Below, in pieces: positions 17,785 through 26,786 of a stretch of DNA of 64,000 nucleotides. This DNA comes from CACIIZ01 sp045565285 (GTDB lineage Bacteria > Pseudomonadota > Alphaproteobacteria > Rhodobacterales > Rhodobacteraceae): the NCBI GenBank assembly GCA_045565285.1, contig JBJLFR010000036.1, positions 46,361-110,360 of the forward strand, written 5' to 3'. The notes below the pieces were generated by a model, which saw only the letters and a list, made by a program, of their open reading frames with translations, made no database searches and had not been told where the DNA came from. The stretch's first letter is position 1. The number at the start of each line of letters is the position of its first letter. Position numbers and translations under genes: made by a program.

Positions 17785-18396
17785 TTAAGATCCAAATGAT
17801 ATTTTTGATCGACTTTTTCTAGTATCAAATATATTTGCATATAAAATGTGGTGTTGCCACTTTCCTTTTATTTGTAGATAGTACTGACCAACTCCTTCAT
17901 ATTTAAAATTGCAATTTTCTAAAAGTCTTCTTGAAGCTAAATTATTTGGAAGAGTTGCTGCCTCAATCCTTGATATACCCACAGTCTTATTAGCATATGT
18001 GATCAAAGAATTTAAACCCTCAGTCATAATTCCCTTTTTAGAAAATTCTTCCCCAAGCCAATATCCTAATGTTGCTGATTGAAAAGGACCATAACGAATA
18101 TTATCCAAAGTTATGCCACCCACTAGCTGATAATTAGATCGTAAAAAAAGAAAGAAATGTAATACTATTTTTAAATCAAAATTTTTTTTGGCCCATTTAA
18201 CTCTCTTAACAAATAAATTCTTTGAGTAATAGTTTAAATCTTTTTCAGGTTCCCACTGGTTCAAAAAATTTTCAGATTTTTTTCTTAAAATAACCCAATT
18301 TTCATAATCTGCAATAACTGGTAATCTTATAATTAATCTTTCTGATAATATTATTGGTTTAGTTTTTGAAAATAAATTAATCAAAGCTGTTATCAA
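17785..18396 (-). CDS. GNAT family acetyltransferase, RimJ/RimL type
   Basis: 203 residues resembling ribosomal-protein N-acetyltransferases: RLIIRLPVIADYENWVILR at the N-terminus, GYWLGEEFSKKGIMTEGLNS and RIEAATLPNNLASRRLLENCNFKYEGVGQYYLQI. The start would be TTG at 18396, sharing TTGA with the stop of the M16 peptidase; there is no clear Shine-Dalgarno, so reinitiation after the upstream gene is likely. A gene of this type follows the M16 peptidase in many alphaproteobacteria. Confidence 0.85.
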   Translation of the reverse strand: MITALINLFSKTKPIILSERLIIRLPVIADYENWVILRKKSENFLNQWEPEKDLNYYSKNLFVKRVKWAKKNFDLKIVLHFFLFLRSNYQLVGGITLDNIRYGPFQSATLGYWLGEEFSKKGIMTEGLNSLITYANKTVGISRIEAATLPNNLASRRLLENCNFKYEGVGQYYLQIKGKWQHHILYANIFDTRKSRSKISFGS

Positions 18397-19655
18397 TTCA
18401 GAAGCTTTTGTGAAAATTGATCAACATCTAAAGCATCTTTAACTTTACCATATAAAGCCATCGCAGGGTAAGAATTATGAAACATTTCTAAACCAAAATT
18501 TTTTACGTCCATAAGCTTAACAGATTCTATTTTTGCTATTGTTTCTTGAACCTCAACTAATTTATCCCAAATAATCAATCCCCTTGCTAACCTCTCACTT
18601 CTACTAGAAGAATTTTCAAGCCCCATCAACAAACTTGATCTTAATTGAGTCTTAGCTCTTTCAACTTCACTTTCGGTTATACTTGTAATAGATTTCTTAA
18701 ATTCTAAAGCAATAACTTCAGAAAGTTCTTTGACTTTTTCTCCAGAAGTCCCAGCATAGGATAAAAATATTCCATTATCTGAATAACAATCAAAAGAAGT
18801 TCCTATGGAATAACAAAGCCCTCTCTTTTCTCTAATCTCTTGGAAAAGCCTCGAAGACATTCCACCCCCCATTATTACTGAAAACAATTTACCAGCAAAA
18901 AGTTTAGGACTTTTTAAATTTGGGGCTTTAAACCCCACTGCAAAATGTGCTTGTTCTAGATCTTTAATTACTCTATTTTCACCACCTTTAAATGCAATCT
19001 TACTTATTTTAGTTTGCTTTTTCGAAGCTTTAATATTTTTTAAATTTTCGGCCAATTTACATAAATCTTTGTGCTTTAAATTTCCAGCACCACATAAAAC
19101 TATTTTTTCAGCAAAATAATTATTATCTATAAAGTCAACAAAATTTTGCCTTTTAAAAGATTGAATGTTCTCTGTAGAACCTAAAATAGATCTCCCTAAT
19201 GAAGTATCGGCAAATGCTTCTTTTTGAAGTAATTCAAAAATTACATCATCGGGAGTATCTTTCATCATTCCTATTTCTTGAATTATAACTCCTTTTTCAA
19301 CCTCAATCTCTTTTTTGTTAAAAATAGAATTACATATAATATCTGAAAGTATTTCCACAGCTAGTGGTAAATGATTTTTTAAAACTTTTGCATAATAACA
19401 TGTAATCTCTCTACTAGTATAAGCATTTATAAAACCACCTACATTTTCAATTTCTTCAGCAATCTGAAGAGCATTTCTCTTTTTAGTTCCTTTAAATGCC
19501 ATATGTTCTAAAAAATGAGCAATACCATTTTCTTCTTTTCTTTCATTACGACTTCCAGCATTTATCCAAATACCAACAGATACACTTTCAATGGAAGATA
19601 TCTCTTCAGTTATAACTCTGATTCCGTTTTTAAGCGTATCTATAGAAATTGTCAC
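18393..19655 (-). CDS. M16 family zinc peptidase (mitochondrial-processing-peptidase-like)
   Basis: 420 residues. The inverted zinc motif HFLEH (His47, Glu50, His51) with the distal glutamate in EKGVIIQEI marks an active M16B subunit; the glycine-rich MGGGMSSRLFQEIREKRGLCYS is also kept. In alphaproteobacteria this gene typically follows thrC, and it is considered the bacterial ancestor of the mitochondrial beta-MPP. The start is GTG at 19655, with AGAGAG five bases upstream, one base after the thrC stop. Confidence 0.93.
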   Translation of the reverse strand: MTISIDTLKNGIRVITEEISSIESVSVGIWINAGSRNERKEENGIAHFLEHMAFKGTKKRNALQIAEEIENVGGFINAYTSREITCYYAKVLKNHLPLAVEILSDIICNSIFNKKEIEVEKGVIIQEIGMMKDTPDDVIFELLQKEAFADTSLGRSILGSTENIQSFKRQNFVDFIDNNYFAEKIVLCGAGNLKHKDLCKLAENLKNIKASKKQTKISKIAFKGGENRVIKDLEQAHFAVGFKAPNLKSPKLFAGKLFSVIMGGGMSSRLFQEIREKRGLCYSIGTSFDCYSDNGIFLSYAGTSGEKVKELSEVIALEFKKSITSITESEVERAKTQLRSSLLMGLENSSSRSERLARGLIIWDKLVEVQETIAKIESVKLMDVKNFGLEMFHNSYPAMALYGKVKDALDVDQFSQKLLN

Positions 19656-19656
19656 A

Positions 19657-21036
19657 TTAACTCTCTTTCGTTAAATAATTTTTAAAAAAACTTACATCAT
19701 TTGGTGCATCAATAACGCTTTCTTTTTTAAAATACAACTCTTTCATTTCATCTGGTTGAACTATAGTCTCGCCCAAAGCATTTTGAACGGAGTCAATAAA
19801 TTTTGAAGGGTGTGCAGTTGCCAGAGTAATCATTACTTTGTTTTTATTTAAAAATTTTCTTGAAACAAAAGTACCGACCGCAGTATGTGGACAAATAACT
19901 AATTTAGATTCTTCATAAACTTTAGATATTTCTAGTAAAGTTTCTTCTTCTGTAGCTACACCACTTGAAAAGTTTTTCTTCAATTCATTTAATTTTGAAT
20001 CTTCAATTTCATAAAAACCACTTGATTTCAATTGCTCCATTTGATTTTTTACAATTTTTGGATTATTGTATGTATGATGTAAAAGTCTTTCAAAATTTGA
20101 TGAAATTTGAATATCCATTGAAGGAGAATGAGTTTTATAAACTTTATCTTTAAAATAACGACCAGTAGTAAAGGTTCTATGCAAAATGTCATTGACATTG
20201 GTAGCTATAATTAATTTATCAATATTAGTTCCAATTTTTTTAGCTATATATCCTGCATAAATATTTCCAAAGTTTCCAGTTGGTATACAAAAATCTATTT
20301 TTTTTTGGGGATTAATTCTACTTGCAGCGAAACAATAATAAACCACTTGGGATATAATCCTTACCCAATTAATTGAATTTACACCAGTTAATGAAATTTT
20401 TTTGGATAAAGTAACATCATTGAAGATTGTTTTTACCAATGATTGACAGTCATCAAAAGTACCATCTACAGAAAAAATTGTGATATTTGAAGCTTCCACA
20501 GTGGTCATTTGACGACGTTGAATCTCAGAAATACGTTTATTTGGATATAAAACATATAAATTTATATTTTCTAAGTTTCTAAAAGCATTAACTGCTGCTG
20601 CTCCAGTATCGCCAGAAGTTGCAACAATTATATTAATTGACTTTTTAATCTTTTTCAAAGCTTCTTGAAACATTTGAGCAATCATTTGCATTGCAAAATC
20701 TTTAAAAGCATATGTAGGACCATGAAATAATTCTAGTAGCATGTGGTCTTTTGACAAACTAATTAATTCACATTTATTACGGGTTTTAAAATTTTTATAT
20801 GCATTTTTTGTTATTTGCTTAAACTGGTCATCATCAAAAAAACTACCCATAAAAGGTTTCAAGACTATTTGTACAATTTCGTCATATTTTTTTTCACTAA
20901 AAGTACTAACATTGAAGAGATCTGGACTAGGTAGTTTTTCAGGGATGTATAATCCACCATCTGGTGCTAATCCAGAAAACAAAACATCTTTAAATGAAAC
21001 ATTCCTAATTTTTCCCCTTGTTGATTTATATAACAT
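19657..21036 (-). CDS. thrC: threonine synthase
   Basis: PLP enzyme converting O-phosphohomoserine to threonine. The 459 residues fit the long class of the family. The PLP lysine is Lys112 in PTYAFKDFAMQM; ATSGDTGAAAVNAF is the phosphate-binding loop and PTGNFGNIYAGYIAKK the later cofactor loop. Its first codons overlap the end of surf1 by 11 bases, so it is probably read from the cytochrome oxidase operon, the usual alphaproteobacterial linkage. Confidence 0.95.
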   Translation of the reverse strand: MLYKSTRGKIRNVSFKDVLFSGLAPDGGLYIPEKLPSPDLFNVSTFSEKKYDEIVQIVLKPFMGSFFDDDQFKQITKNAYKNFKTRNKCELISLSKDHMLLELFHGPTYAFKDFAMQMIAQMFQEALKKIKKSINIIVATSGDTGAAAVNAFRNLENINLYVLYPNKRISEIQRRQMTTVEASNITIFSVDGTFDDCQSLVKTIFNDVTLSKKISLTGVNSINWVRIISQVVYYCFAASRINPQKKIDFCIPTGNFGNIYAGYIAKKIGTNIDKLIIATNVNDILHRTFTTGRYFKDKVYKTHSPSMDIQISSNFERLLHHTYNNPKIVKNQMEQLKSSGFYEIEDSKLNELKKNFSSGVATEEETLLEISKVYEESKLVICPHTAVGTFVSRKFLNKNKVMITLATAHPSKFIDSVQNALGETIVQPDEMKELYFKKESVIDAPNDVSFFKNYLTKES

Positions 21037-21724
21037 TTTTTAATTTCGCTTTTTTGTGGTTTTTAACTACTCGAATTATTAAATAAATAGACATAAAAAG
21101 CCAAGAGATTGCCATACCAAACCAAGTTATAGAATACTGTAGATGATTATTTATAAAATTAGGAGTTAATGGGGTAATGACTATATTTTTGTCACTAATT
21201 TCAGAAGACAATATAACCATAATAGATTTAGTTTTGAGATAATCAGCCATTTTTTTTAAATCTCTAGAAAACCATATATTTTTTTGCAAATTTGGTGATG
21301 GAGTAAAATAATCTGTTTCATTTGGAAAAAAAATGTTACCTGAAATTTTAATGTCATTAATTTCCCTTTTAAATTTTTTTTTGCTTTCTTTAACAAACCC
21401 TAAATCCACTAAAATTACATCGCCATTTTTTAATTCAAATGGTTTAATAACCTTAAAACCAGGTCCATATCCTTTTAAAGAAAATAAAACATTAATTTCA
21501 TTTTCTAAAAATTTACCCTCAGAAATTATAGGTAAATACTGGGAACTAATATCAATATTTTCTATGTCCATTAATTGAGGTTTCATCGCAATGCTTTTTG
21601 ATACTTCATTGATAAGGTTGTTTTTCCAATTAAGTCTATTTAATTGCCAAGTGCCTAGACTAAAAAGAACACATACTCCAAAAAGTCCTAAACTTACTGG
21701 AAATAATAAACGCTTCGCTAACAA
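21026..21724 (-). CDS. SURF1 family cytochrome oxidase assembly protein
   Basis: Inner-membrane factor that helps heme a insertion into oxidase subunit I. It has 232 residues with two membrane helices, one at each end (about 8-27 and 200-220), and the family motifs LGTWQLNRLNWKN near the N-terminus, GPGFKVIKPFELKNGDVILVDLGFV in the middle and HLQYSITWFGMAISW at the C-terminal helix. It lies between ctaE and thrC as in relatives. Confidence 0.93.
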   Translation of the reverse strand: MLAKRLLFPVSLGLFGVCVLFSLGTWQLNRLNWKNNLINEVSKSIAMKPQLMDIENIDISSQYLPIISEGKFLENEINVLFSLKGYGPGFKVIKPFELKNGDVILVDLGFVKESKKKFKREINDIKISGNIFFPNETDYFTPSPNLQKNIWFSRDLKKMADYLKTKSIMVILSSEISDKNIVITPLTPNFINNHLQYSITWFGMAISWLFMSIYLIIRVVKNHKKAKLKNVI

Positions 21725-21795
21725 TTTTTTTCACCAATAAATCAAAAATTATAATTTAAAGTGTTCTCAAATTATAATAAAGCTTAATTACCAGA

Positions 21796-22584
21796 TTATG
21801 ATCCCCAGATATATATAGCTGCAAATAAAAATAGCCAAACCACATCGACAAAGTGCCAATACCATGCGGCTGCTTCAAAACCAATATGACTTTCTGGAGT
21901 AAAATGACCTTTTAAAGCTCTAAACAAGCAAACTGCCAAAAAGATAGTTCCTACTATAACATGAAATCCATGAAAACCTGTTGCCATAAAAAAGTTGGCT
22001 CCATATATATTACCTGAAAAACTAAAAGCTGCATGAGTATATTCATAAACCTGAAAAATAGTAAAAAGAATACCTAAAAGTATTGCTATTATTAGACCAT
22101 TAACCAAATCTTTCCTATTATTTTCGTGCGCAATTGCGTGATGAGCCCATGTAGCGGCAGCACCAGAACATAATAATATTAGTGTATTAATTAGTGGCAA
22201 ATGCCAAGGATCAAAAGTTTCAATACCAACAGGAGGCCAAGTAGAACCAATAGCTTCCATAGGGTACAAGGCGTGCTTAAAAAAGCTCCAAAACCAAGCA
22301 CTAAAAAACATAACCTCTGAGACAATAAACATAATTACTCCATATTTAAGAGCAATTTTAACTACAGGGGTATGATCGCCAATATGACTCTCAGTAATTA
22401 CATCTGACCACCATCCATACATACAATAAATTACCAATAGTAATCCTATAAAAAGGACAACTGATGTATAATTATGAAAAAATAAAACACTTCCTAATAA
22501 TAAAATAAATGCACCTACAGCACTTAAAAAAGGCCAAATACTTGGGCTTAGTATGTGGTAGTCATGATTTTTTTCATGTGCCAT
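21796..22584 (-). CDS. ctaE: cytochrome c oxidase subunit III
   Basis: Membrane subunit of the aa3-type terminal oxidase. The 262 residues have seven helices. The N-terminal KNHDYHILSPSIWPF and the conserved VMFFSAWFWSFFKHALYP, ATWAHHAIAHENN and FHGFHVIVGTIFL blocks match subunit III. It is downstream of ctaG, 14 bases away, in the ctaC-ctaB-coxF-ctaG-ctaE-surf1 series. Confidence 0.96.
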   Translation of the reverse strand: MAHEKNHDYHILSPSIWPFLSAVGAFILLLGSVLFFHNYTSVVLFIGLLLVIYCMYGWWSDVITESHIGDHTPVVKIALKYGVIMFIVSEVMFFSAWFWSFFKHALYPMEAIGSTWPPVGIETFDPWHLPLINTLILLCSGAAATWAHHAIAHENNRKDLVNGLIIAILLGILFTIFQVYEYTHAAFSFSGNIYGANFFMATGFHGFHVIVGTIFLAVCLFRALKGHFTPESHIGFEAAAWYWHFVDVVWLFLFAAIYIWGS

Positions 22585-22598
22585 GGTAATGTTTCCTA

Positions 22599-23180
22599 TT
22601 ATAAACTTAATAATTTTGATGTGAGAAAGTTATTATCATATGAATAGCTTGCAGTTTCAGGTAGGTCAATCTCATAAAATGTATAAGAAAGTGTAACCGA
22701 AGTAACATTTTTAGACTCAATATTTGTAATTAAGTCAGGATCTACGTAAAATGAAACAGGCATTTTTATTTTTTCTCCAGGTAATAAAACTTGCTCTGTA
22801 AAACAAAAGCATTCAATTTTATTAAAAAAACTTCCTACAGAAAAAGGAACTACGTTAAAACTAGCTTGTGCTGCAATTGGTTTATCAGTTGGATTATACG
22901 CTTCATAAAAAGCCAAACCCGTTTGCCCTAAGTTAATTGTCATTTCACGTTGGATGGGTTTTACTTCCCAGGCAAGTCCCTTCTCTAACGACGCATCAAA
23001 CCTGATGGATATTACGCGATCAGAAATTATTTCAGATTCTTTTTGAGCATAACTTGTAGTACCACCATATCCAGTTACTTTACAAAACCAATTATAAAAA
23101 GGCACTGATAAAAATGATGCCGATCCCATAAAAAAAACTAAAAAAACAAGATAAAAAATAGTTTTTTTCTTTTTATCCAA
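22599..23180 (-). CDS. ctaG: cytochrome c oxidase assembly protein CtaG (Cox11)
   Basis: Copper chaperone delivering CuB to subunit I. It has 193 residues: one N-terminal membrane anchor (about 7-27), the periplasmic FCKVTGYGGTT segment and the copper-binding pair Cys124-Phe-Cys126 in KIECFCFTEQ. It is four bases downstream of the CoxF-like gene. Its client, subunit I (ctaD), is not encoded in this window. Confidence 0.95.
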   Translation of the reverse strand: MDKKKKTIFYLVFLVFFMGSASFLSVPFYNWFCKVTGYGGTTSYAQKESEIISDRVISIRFDASLEKGLAWEVKPIQREMTINLGQTGLAFYEAYNPTDKPIAAQASFNVVPFSVGSFFNKIECFCFTEQVLLPGEKIKMPVSFYVDPDLITNIESKNVTSVTLSYTFYEIDLPETASYSYDNNFLTSKLLSL

Positions 23181-23184
23181 TTTT

Positions 23185-23367
23185 CTACTCCTCTAATAAA
23201 CTAGGTCTTAATGCATGATCAAAACCTTCTATTAAATTTCCATCAGAGAGTTTTCCAATTGTAACTAAAAAGACAATAACAATGAATAAACCCAAACTTA
23301 AAGCTAACCACAGATTTCTACTTTTTCTTTTTTGAATTAGATCTTCGTTTGATTTATTCAAATCCAT
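23185..23367 (-). CDS. small CoxF-like membrane protein of the oxidase cluster
   Basis: 60 residues: a polar N-terminus rich in Lys/Asn, one membrane helix (about 18-40, LWLALSLGLFIVIVFLVTIG) and a short tail. A protein of this shape lies between ctaB and ctaG in most alphaproteobacterial oxidase clusters and is called CoxF or a hypothetical oxidase protein; position is the main evidence. The start overlaps the end of ctaB by ten bases. Confidence 0.75.
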   Translation of the reverse strand: MDLNKSNEDLIQKRKSRNLWLALSLGLFIVIVFLVTIGKLSDGNLIEGFDHALRPSLLEE

Positions 23368-24314
23368 AATAAATCCTCAATAATAATTAAGTATGAAGGC
23401 AAGAAAAATTTAGTAAAATGTTCTAATAATAAAAGCAAAAAAGTTATAAATAAATAAAATATAGAATACAAGAAAAGTCTTTTTTCTTTGACAAAAATAC
23501 CTTCCTTAGAAGGATTGTTAATCATAAGTACATAGGCATTAAAAATGAATATAATATTTAAAAATATTGAAGAAATAAAATATATAAATCCTCCAATGCT
23601 TGTAAATGATATCATAATTGAGGGAATTGCAAGAATTAAGCTATATATAAATATTTGTAATTTAGTCACTTTCACACCATGAGTTTCGGTCAGCATGGGT
23701 ACTTTAGTTACTGAATAATCTTTTCTAGTTGTAAGACAAAGGGACCAAAAATGGGGTGGAGTCCATAAAAAAATCAATAAAAATAATAAAATGCCTTCAA
23801 TACCGATTGAATTAGTAGATACAGCCCAACCTATCAAAGGTGGAAATGCTCCAGCAGCACCTCCTATAACTATGTTGTAAGGAGTAGTTCTTTTCAAAAA
23901 CATTGTGTAAACAAAAATATAAAAAATTATTGTTATCGCTAAAAGTAAAGCTGATAATAAATTTGCAAACAATCCAAGAAATATTACTGAAAAAACTGAA
24001 AGAAAAATACCAAAACTTAGTGCTTGATCAGAAGTAATTTTACCACTTGGTATTGGCCTTGCTGAAGTTCTTTTCATTACTGAGTCGATGTCTGAGTCCC
24101 ACCACATATTTAGTGCACCAGATGCACCGGCTCCTAGAGCAATACACACAATAGAACCTAAAGAAATGAAAGGATTCAAAGGCATAGGTGCAATAATCAT
24201 AGCAACTCCAGCAGTAAATATTGCTAGACGCATAACCCTTATTTTCAAAAGTTCTAAGTAATCAAAAGCTGAAGGCTCAACAGAACTTATATAAATGTTA
24301 TTAGACTTAATCAT
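23358..24314 (-). CDS. ctaB: protoheme IX farnesyltransferase (heme O synthase)
   Basis: UbiA-family membrane enzyme that adds farnesyl to heme b, the first step to heme a. It has 318 residues and about nine helices. The first aspartate-rich motif NMWWDSDIDSVMKRTSARPIP and the second loop RKDYSVTKVPMLTETHG are intact. It directly follows ctaC (26-base gap), with no ctaD in between. Confidence 0.95.
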   Translation of the reverse strand: MIKSNNIYISSVEPSAFDYLELLKIRVMRLAIFTAGVAMIIAPMPLNPFISLGSIVCIALGAGASGALNMWWDSDIDSVMKRTSARPIPSGKITSDQALSFGIFLSVFSVIFLGLFANLLSALLLAITIIFYIFVYTMFLKRTTPYNIVIGGAAGAFPPLIGWAVSTNSIGIEGILLFLLIFLWTPPHFWSLCLTTRKDYSVTKVPMLTETHGVKVTKLQIFIYSLILAIPSIMISFTSIGGFIYFISSIFLNIIFIFNAYVLMINNPSKEGIFVKEKRLFLYSIFYLFITFLLLLLEHFTKFFLPSYLIIIEDLLWI

Positions 24315-24340
24315 TTAAAAATTATACTTCTATCTAAAAT

Positions 24341-25210
24341 TTATTTTTTTGCTAAATTTATATTCTTAATATTTGGCACAGAAGAGAATTCAATAGTAGC
24401 TTGTTCTATCCATCTTTTATATTTTTCTTTAGTAACTGCTTTTACTACAATCGGCATATATGAATGATTTAATCCACAAAGTTCAGAACATTGACCAAAA
24501 TACGTTCCCTCTTTATCTACTTTGTACCAACCCTCATTTAATCGACCTGGTACTGCATCCAGATGAACACCAAAAGCAGGTATTTTCCAAGCATGAAGGA
24601 CATCAGCACCTGTTACTTGCATTCTCACAACGGATCCTACTGGCACAATGACCGGGTTATCAGTGGCTAACAAATATTCATCATCTGAATAACCGTGCTT
24701 TGATAATTCCTCTTTTGTTAACATAAAAGAATCAAAAGAAATTTCACTATCTGGGTATTCATATGACCAATACCATTGGTTGCCCGTTGCTTTAATTGTA
24801 ATGTCATACTCAGGTATATTAAGCTGTTTAAATAACATAGGTAGCGAGAAAGCTCCAATCACAACTAATATTGCCGTAGGAACTAATGTCCATGTGATTT
24901 CTAATGTAGAATGGTGAGTAAAGTTTGCTGGTTCAGGATTTGATTTTTTGTTAAATCTAAAAAAAACAATGGCTAATAATATTATAACAAATAGAGATAT
25001 TGAAGTAATAATAATTAACAAAAAATTATCAAGCCACAGAATGTCTCTTGCTAGTTCAGTCACTGCAGGTTGAAAATTTATACCACCATATTCAGGTTTA
25101 CCAATTACCTCTAAATCATTAAAATTATCTAATCCTAGTGCAAATAGAGGGATTATAAACAATAAAATTGATAAAAATAATTTATAAAAAACGTTGGAAA
25201 AAAAATGCAT
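24341..25210 (-). CDS. ctaC: cytochrome c oxidase subunit II
   Basis: Electron-accepting subunit of the aa3 oxidase. The 289 residues show a signal peptide (about 1-26), two membrane helices (about 60-85, 105-127) and a periplasmic cupredoxin domain. The dinuclear CuA ligands are complete: His206 plus Cys241-SEL-Cys245-GLN-His249-SY-Met252. The aromatic NQWYWSYEYP patch is kept. The ATG at 25210 is preceded by nine consecutive G (on the minus strand), which must act as the Shine-Dalgarno sequence. First gene of the cluster. Confidence 0.96.
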   Translation of the reverse strand: MHFFSNVFYKLFLSILLFIIPLFALGLDNFNDLEVIGKPEYGGINFQPAVTELARDILWLDNFLLIIITSISLFVIILLAIVFFRFNKKSNPEPANFTHHSTLEITWTLVPTAILVVIGAFSLPMLFKQLNIPEYDITIKATGNQWYWSYEYPDSEISFDSFMLTKEELSKHGYSDDEYLLATDNPVIVPVGSVVRMQVTGADVLHAWKIPAFGVHLDAVPGRLNEGWYKVDKEGTYFGQCSELCGLNHSYMPIVVKAVTKEKYKRWIEQATIEFSSVPNIKNINLAKK

Positions 25211-25213
25211 TGA

Positions 25214-25222
25214 CCCCCCCCC
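25214..25222 (-). promoter_or_regulatory. G9 homopolymer serving as ribosome-binding site of ctaC
   Basis: Nine consecutive C on the plus strand, hence G9 on the ctaC mRNA, three bases before its ATG: AAGGGGGGGGGTCAATG. It is the only such G/C run I noticed in a window dominated by A/T tracts. The tract includes the Shine-Dalgarno core, so a change in tract length would alter spacing rather than frame. Confidence 0.6.
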
Positions 25223-25326
25223 TTAAAAAGGAAATTATATATCACATCTATAAATATATGTTTGTAGTAATTAAAAAACTAGTTTAAATCAAAAAAAAAT
25301 TAATTTTTGTTTAAACAATTTTTGAG

Positions 25327-26769
25327 ATGAACGTAATGAGTGAATTAGACGCAACCTTTAAACCCTTTGAAAATAATTTAGATTTAAAAAAAACTTTATT
25401 TTTCTTAAAGGCATCAATCCAAAAAGTTGATGATGGTGAACTTTTCTTAGAAAGATCTCAAAATGAAAGTTTCTTATTTGATAATAAAAAATTAAAACAA
25501 TCCTCCTTCAGTTCTAAAGAGGGTTTTGGAATAAGAGCTGTAAAAGGAGAAAGAACTGCTTACTCTCATTCTTCAGAAATAAATATTGATAAGATAAGAA
25601 ATGCTTCTGAAAGTATATCTCTTTCAAATAAAGAATCTGATCTTATAAAAAAAAACAAACTAAACTTAAATAATAAATCTAAAAGGATTTATTCAAACGA
25701 AAATCCTTTTCATAATATAGAATTATCAAAAAAAATACAATTACTTAAGAAAATTGATGAATACACCCGACAAGCTGATAAAAACATTAAACAAGTTTCT
25801 GTAAGTCTTAATGCGTCTTTACAAGAAGTTTTTATTTTGAAACCAGAAGAACAAATCCTAAATGATATAAGACCAATGGTAAGGATTTATATTTCAGTTA
25901 TAATTGAAGAAAATGGTAGAAGAGAAAGTGGTTCTTCCGGTGGTGGAGGTAGATATAATCTATCAGAAATTATGAAGGAAGAAATTTGGAAAAATCATGT
26001 CAATGAAGCTATAAGAATAGCAAAAGTAAATCTAAATGCAAAACCAGCTCCTGCTGGTGTAATGGACATAGTTTTAGGTTCAGGTTGGCCAGGAGTTATG
26101 TTACATGAAGCTGTTGGGCATGGATTAGAAGGTGATTTCAATAGAAAAAAAACATCAGCTTTTACTGATTTAATAGGTAAAAAGGTTGCATCTGAAAATG
26201 TAACTGTAATTGATGATGGCACTATACCTGATAGAAGAGGATCGATTACTTTCGATGATGAGGGATCGCCAAGCAAAAAAAATATACTTATTGAAAATGG
26301 TATTTTGAAAAGCTACATGCAGGATAGACAAAATGCTAGATTAATGAATACTTGGTCTACTGGAAATGGAAGACGTCAAAGCTTTGCACATCCTCCTATG
26401 CCAAGAATGACAAATACATTTATGTCTTCCGGAAAAGAAGATCCTAAAAACTTATTAAAAGAATTGAAAGACGGAATATACGCTGTAGGTTTTTCTGGAG
26501 GGCAAGTTGATATAACAAATGGTAAATTTGTATTCTCCTGTACAGAAGCATATAAAGTAGAAAATGGTAATATTTTGTATCCAGTTAAAGGTGCTACTCT
26601 TATTGGTGATGGACCAAGTGCTATGAAAAAAATTCAAGGAATAGGTAATGATTTATCATTAGATGCTGGAATAGGAAACTGTGGTAAAGCTGGTCAATGG
26701 GTTCCTGTTGGAGTGGGTCAACCAACTGTTTATATTAGTGGCCTAACAGTTGGTGGAAGAAGTATTTGA
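25327..26769 (+). CDS. tldD: metalloprotease TldD
   Basis: Zinc peptidase subunit of the TldD/TldE pair, known for trimming modified peptides and degrading unfolded peptides. 480 residues, with the HExxxH motif H260-E-A-V-G-H265 followed by GLEGDFNRK, and the family FDDEGSPSKKNILIENGILKSYM block. A second in-frame ATG at 25336 could be the start. TldE (PmbA) is not in the window. It is divergent from the oxidase cluster, with a 12-bp palindrome (TTGTTTAAACAA, 25307-25318) just before the gene. Confidence 0.95.
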   Translation: MNVMSELDATFKPFENNLDLKKTLFFLKASIQKVDDGELFLERSQNESFLFDNKKLKQSSFSSKEGFGIRAVKGERTAYSHSSEINIDKIRNASESISLSNKESDLIKKNKLNLNNKSKRIYSNENPFHNIELSKKIQLLKKIDEYTRQADKNIKQVSVSLNASLQEVFILKPEEQILNDIRPMVRIYISVIIEENGRRESGSSGGGGRYNLSEIMKEEIWKNHVNEAIRIAKVNLNAKPAPAGVMDIVLGSGWPGVMLHEAVGHGLEGDFNRKKTSAFTDLIGKKVASENVTVIDDGTIPDRRGSITFDDEGSPSKKNILIENGILKSYMQDRQNARLMNTWSTGNGRRQSFAHPPMPRMTNTFMSSGKEDPKNLLKELKDGIYAVGFSGGQVDITNGKFVFSCTEAYKVENGNILYPVKGATLIGDGPSAMKKIQGIGNDLSLDAGIGNCGKAGQWVPVGVGQPTVYISGLTVGGRSI

Positions 26770-26786
26770 ATGATATGGTTTTTTAA

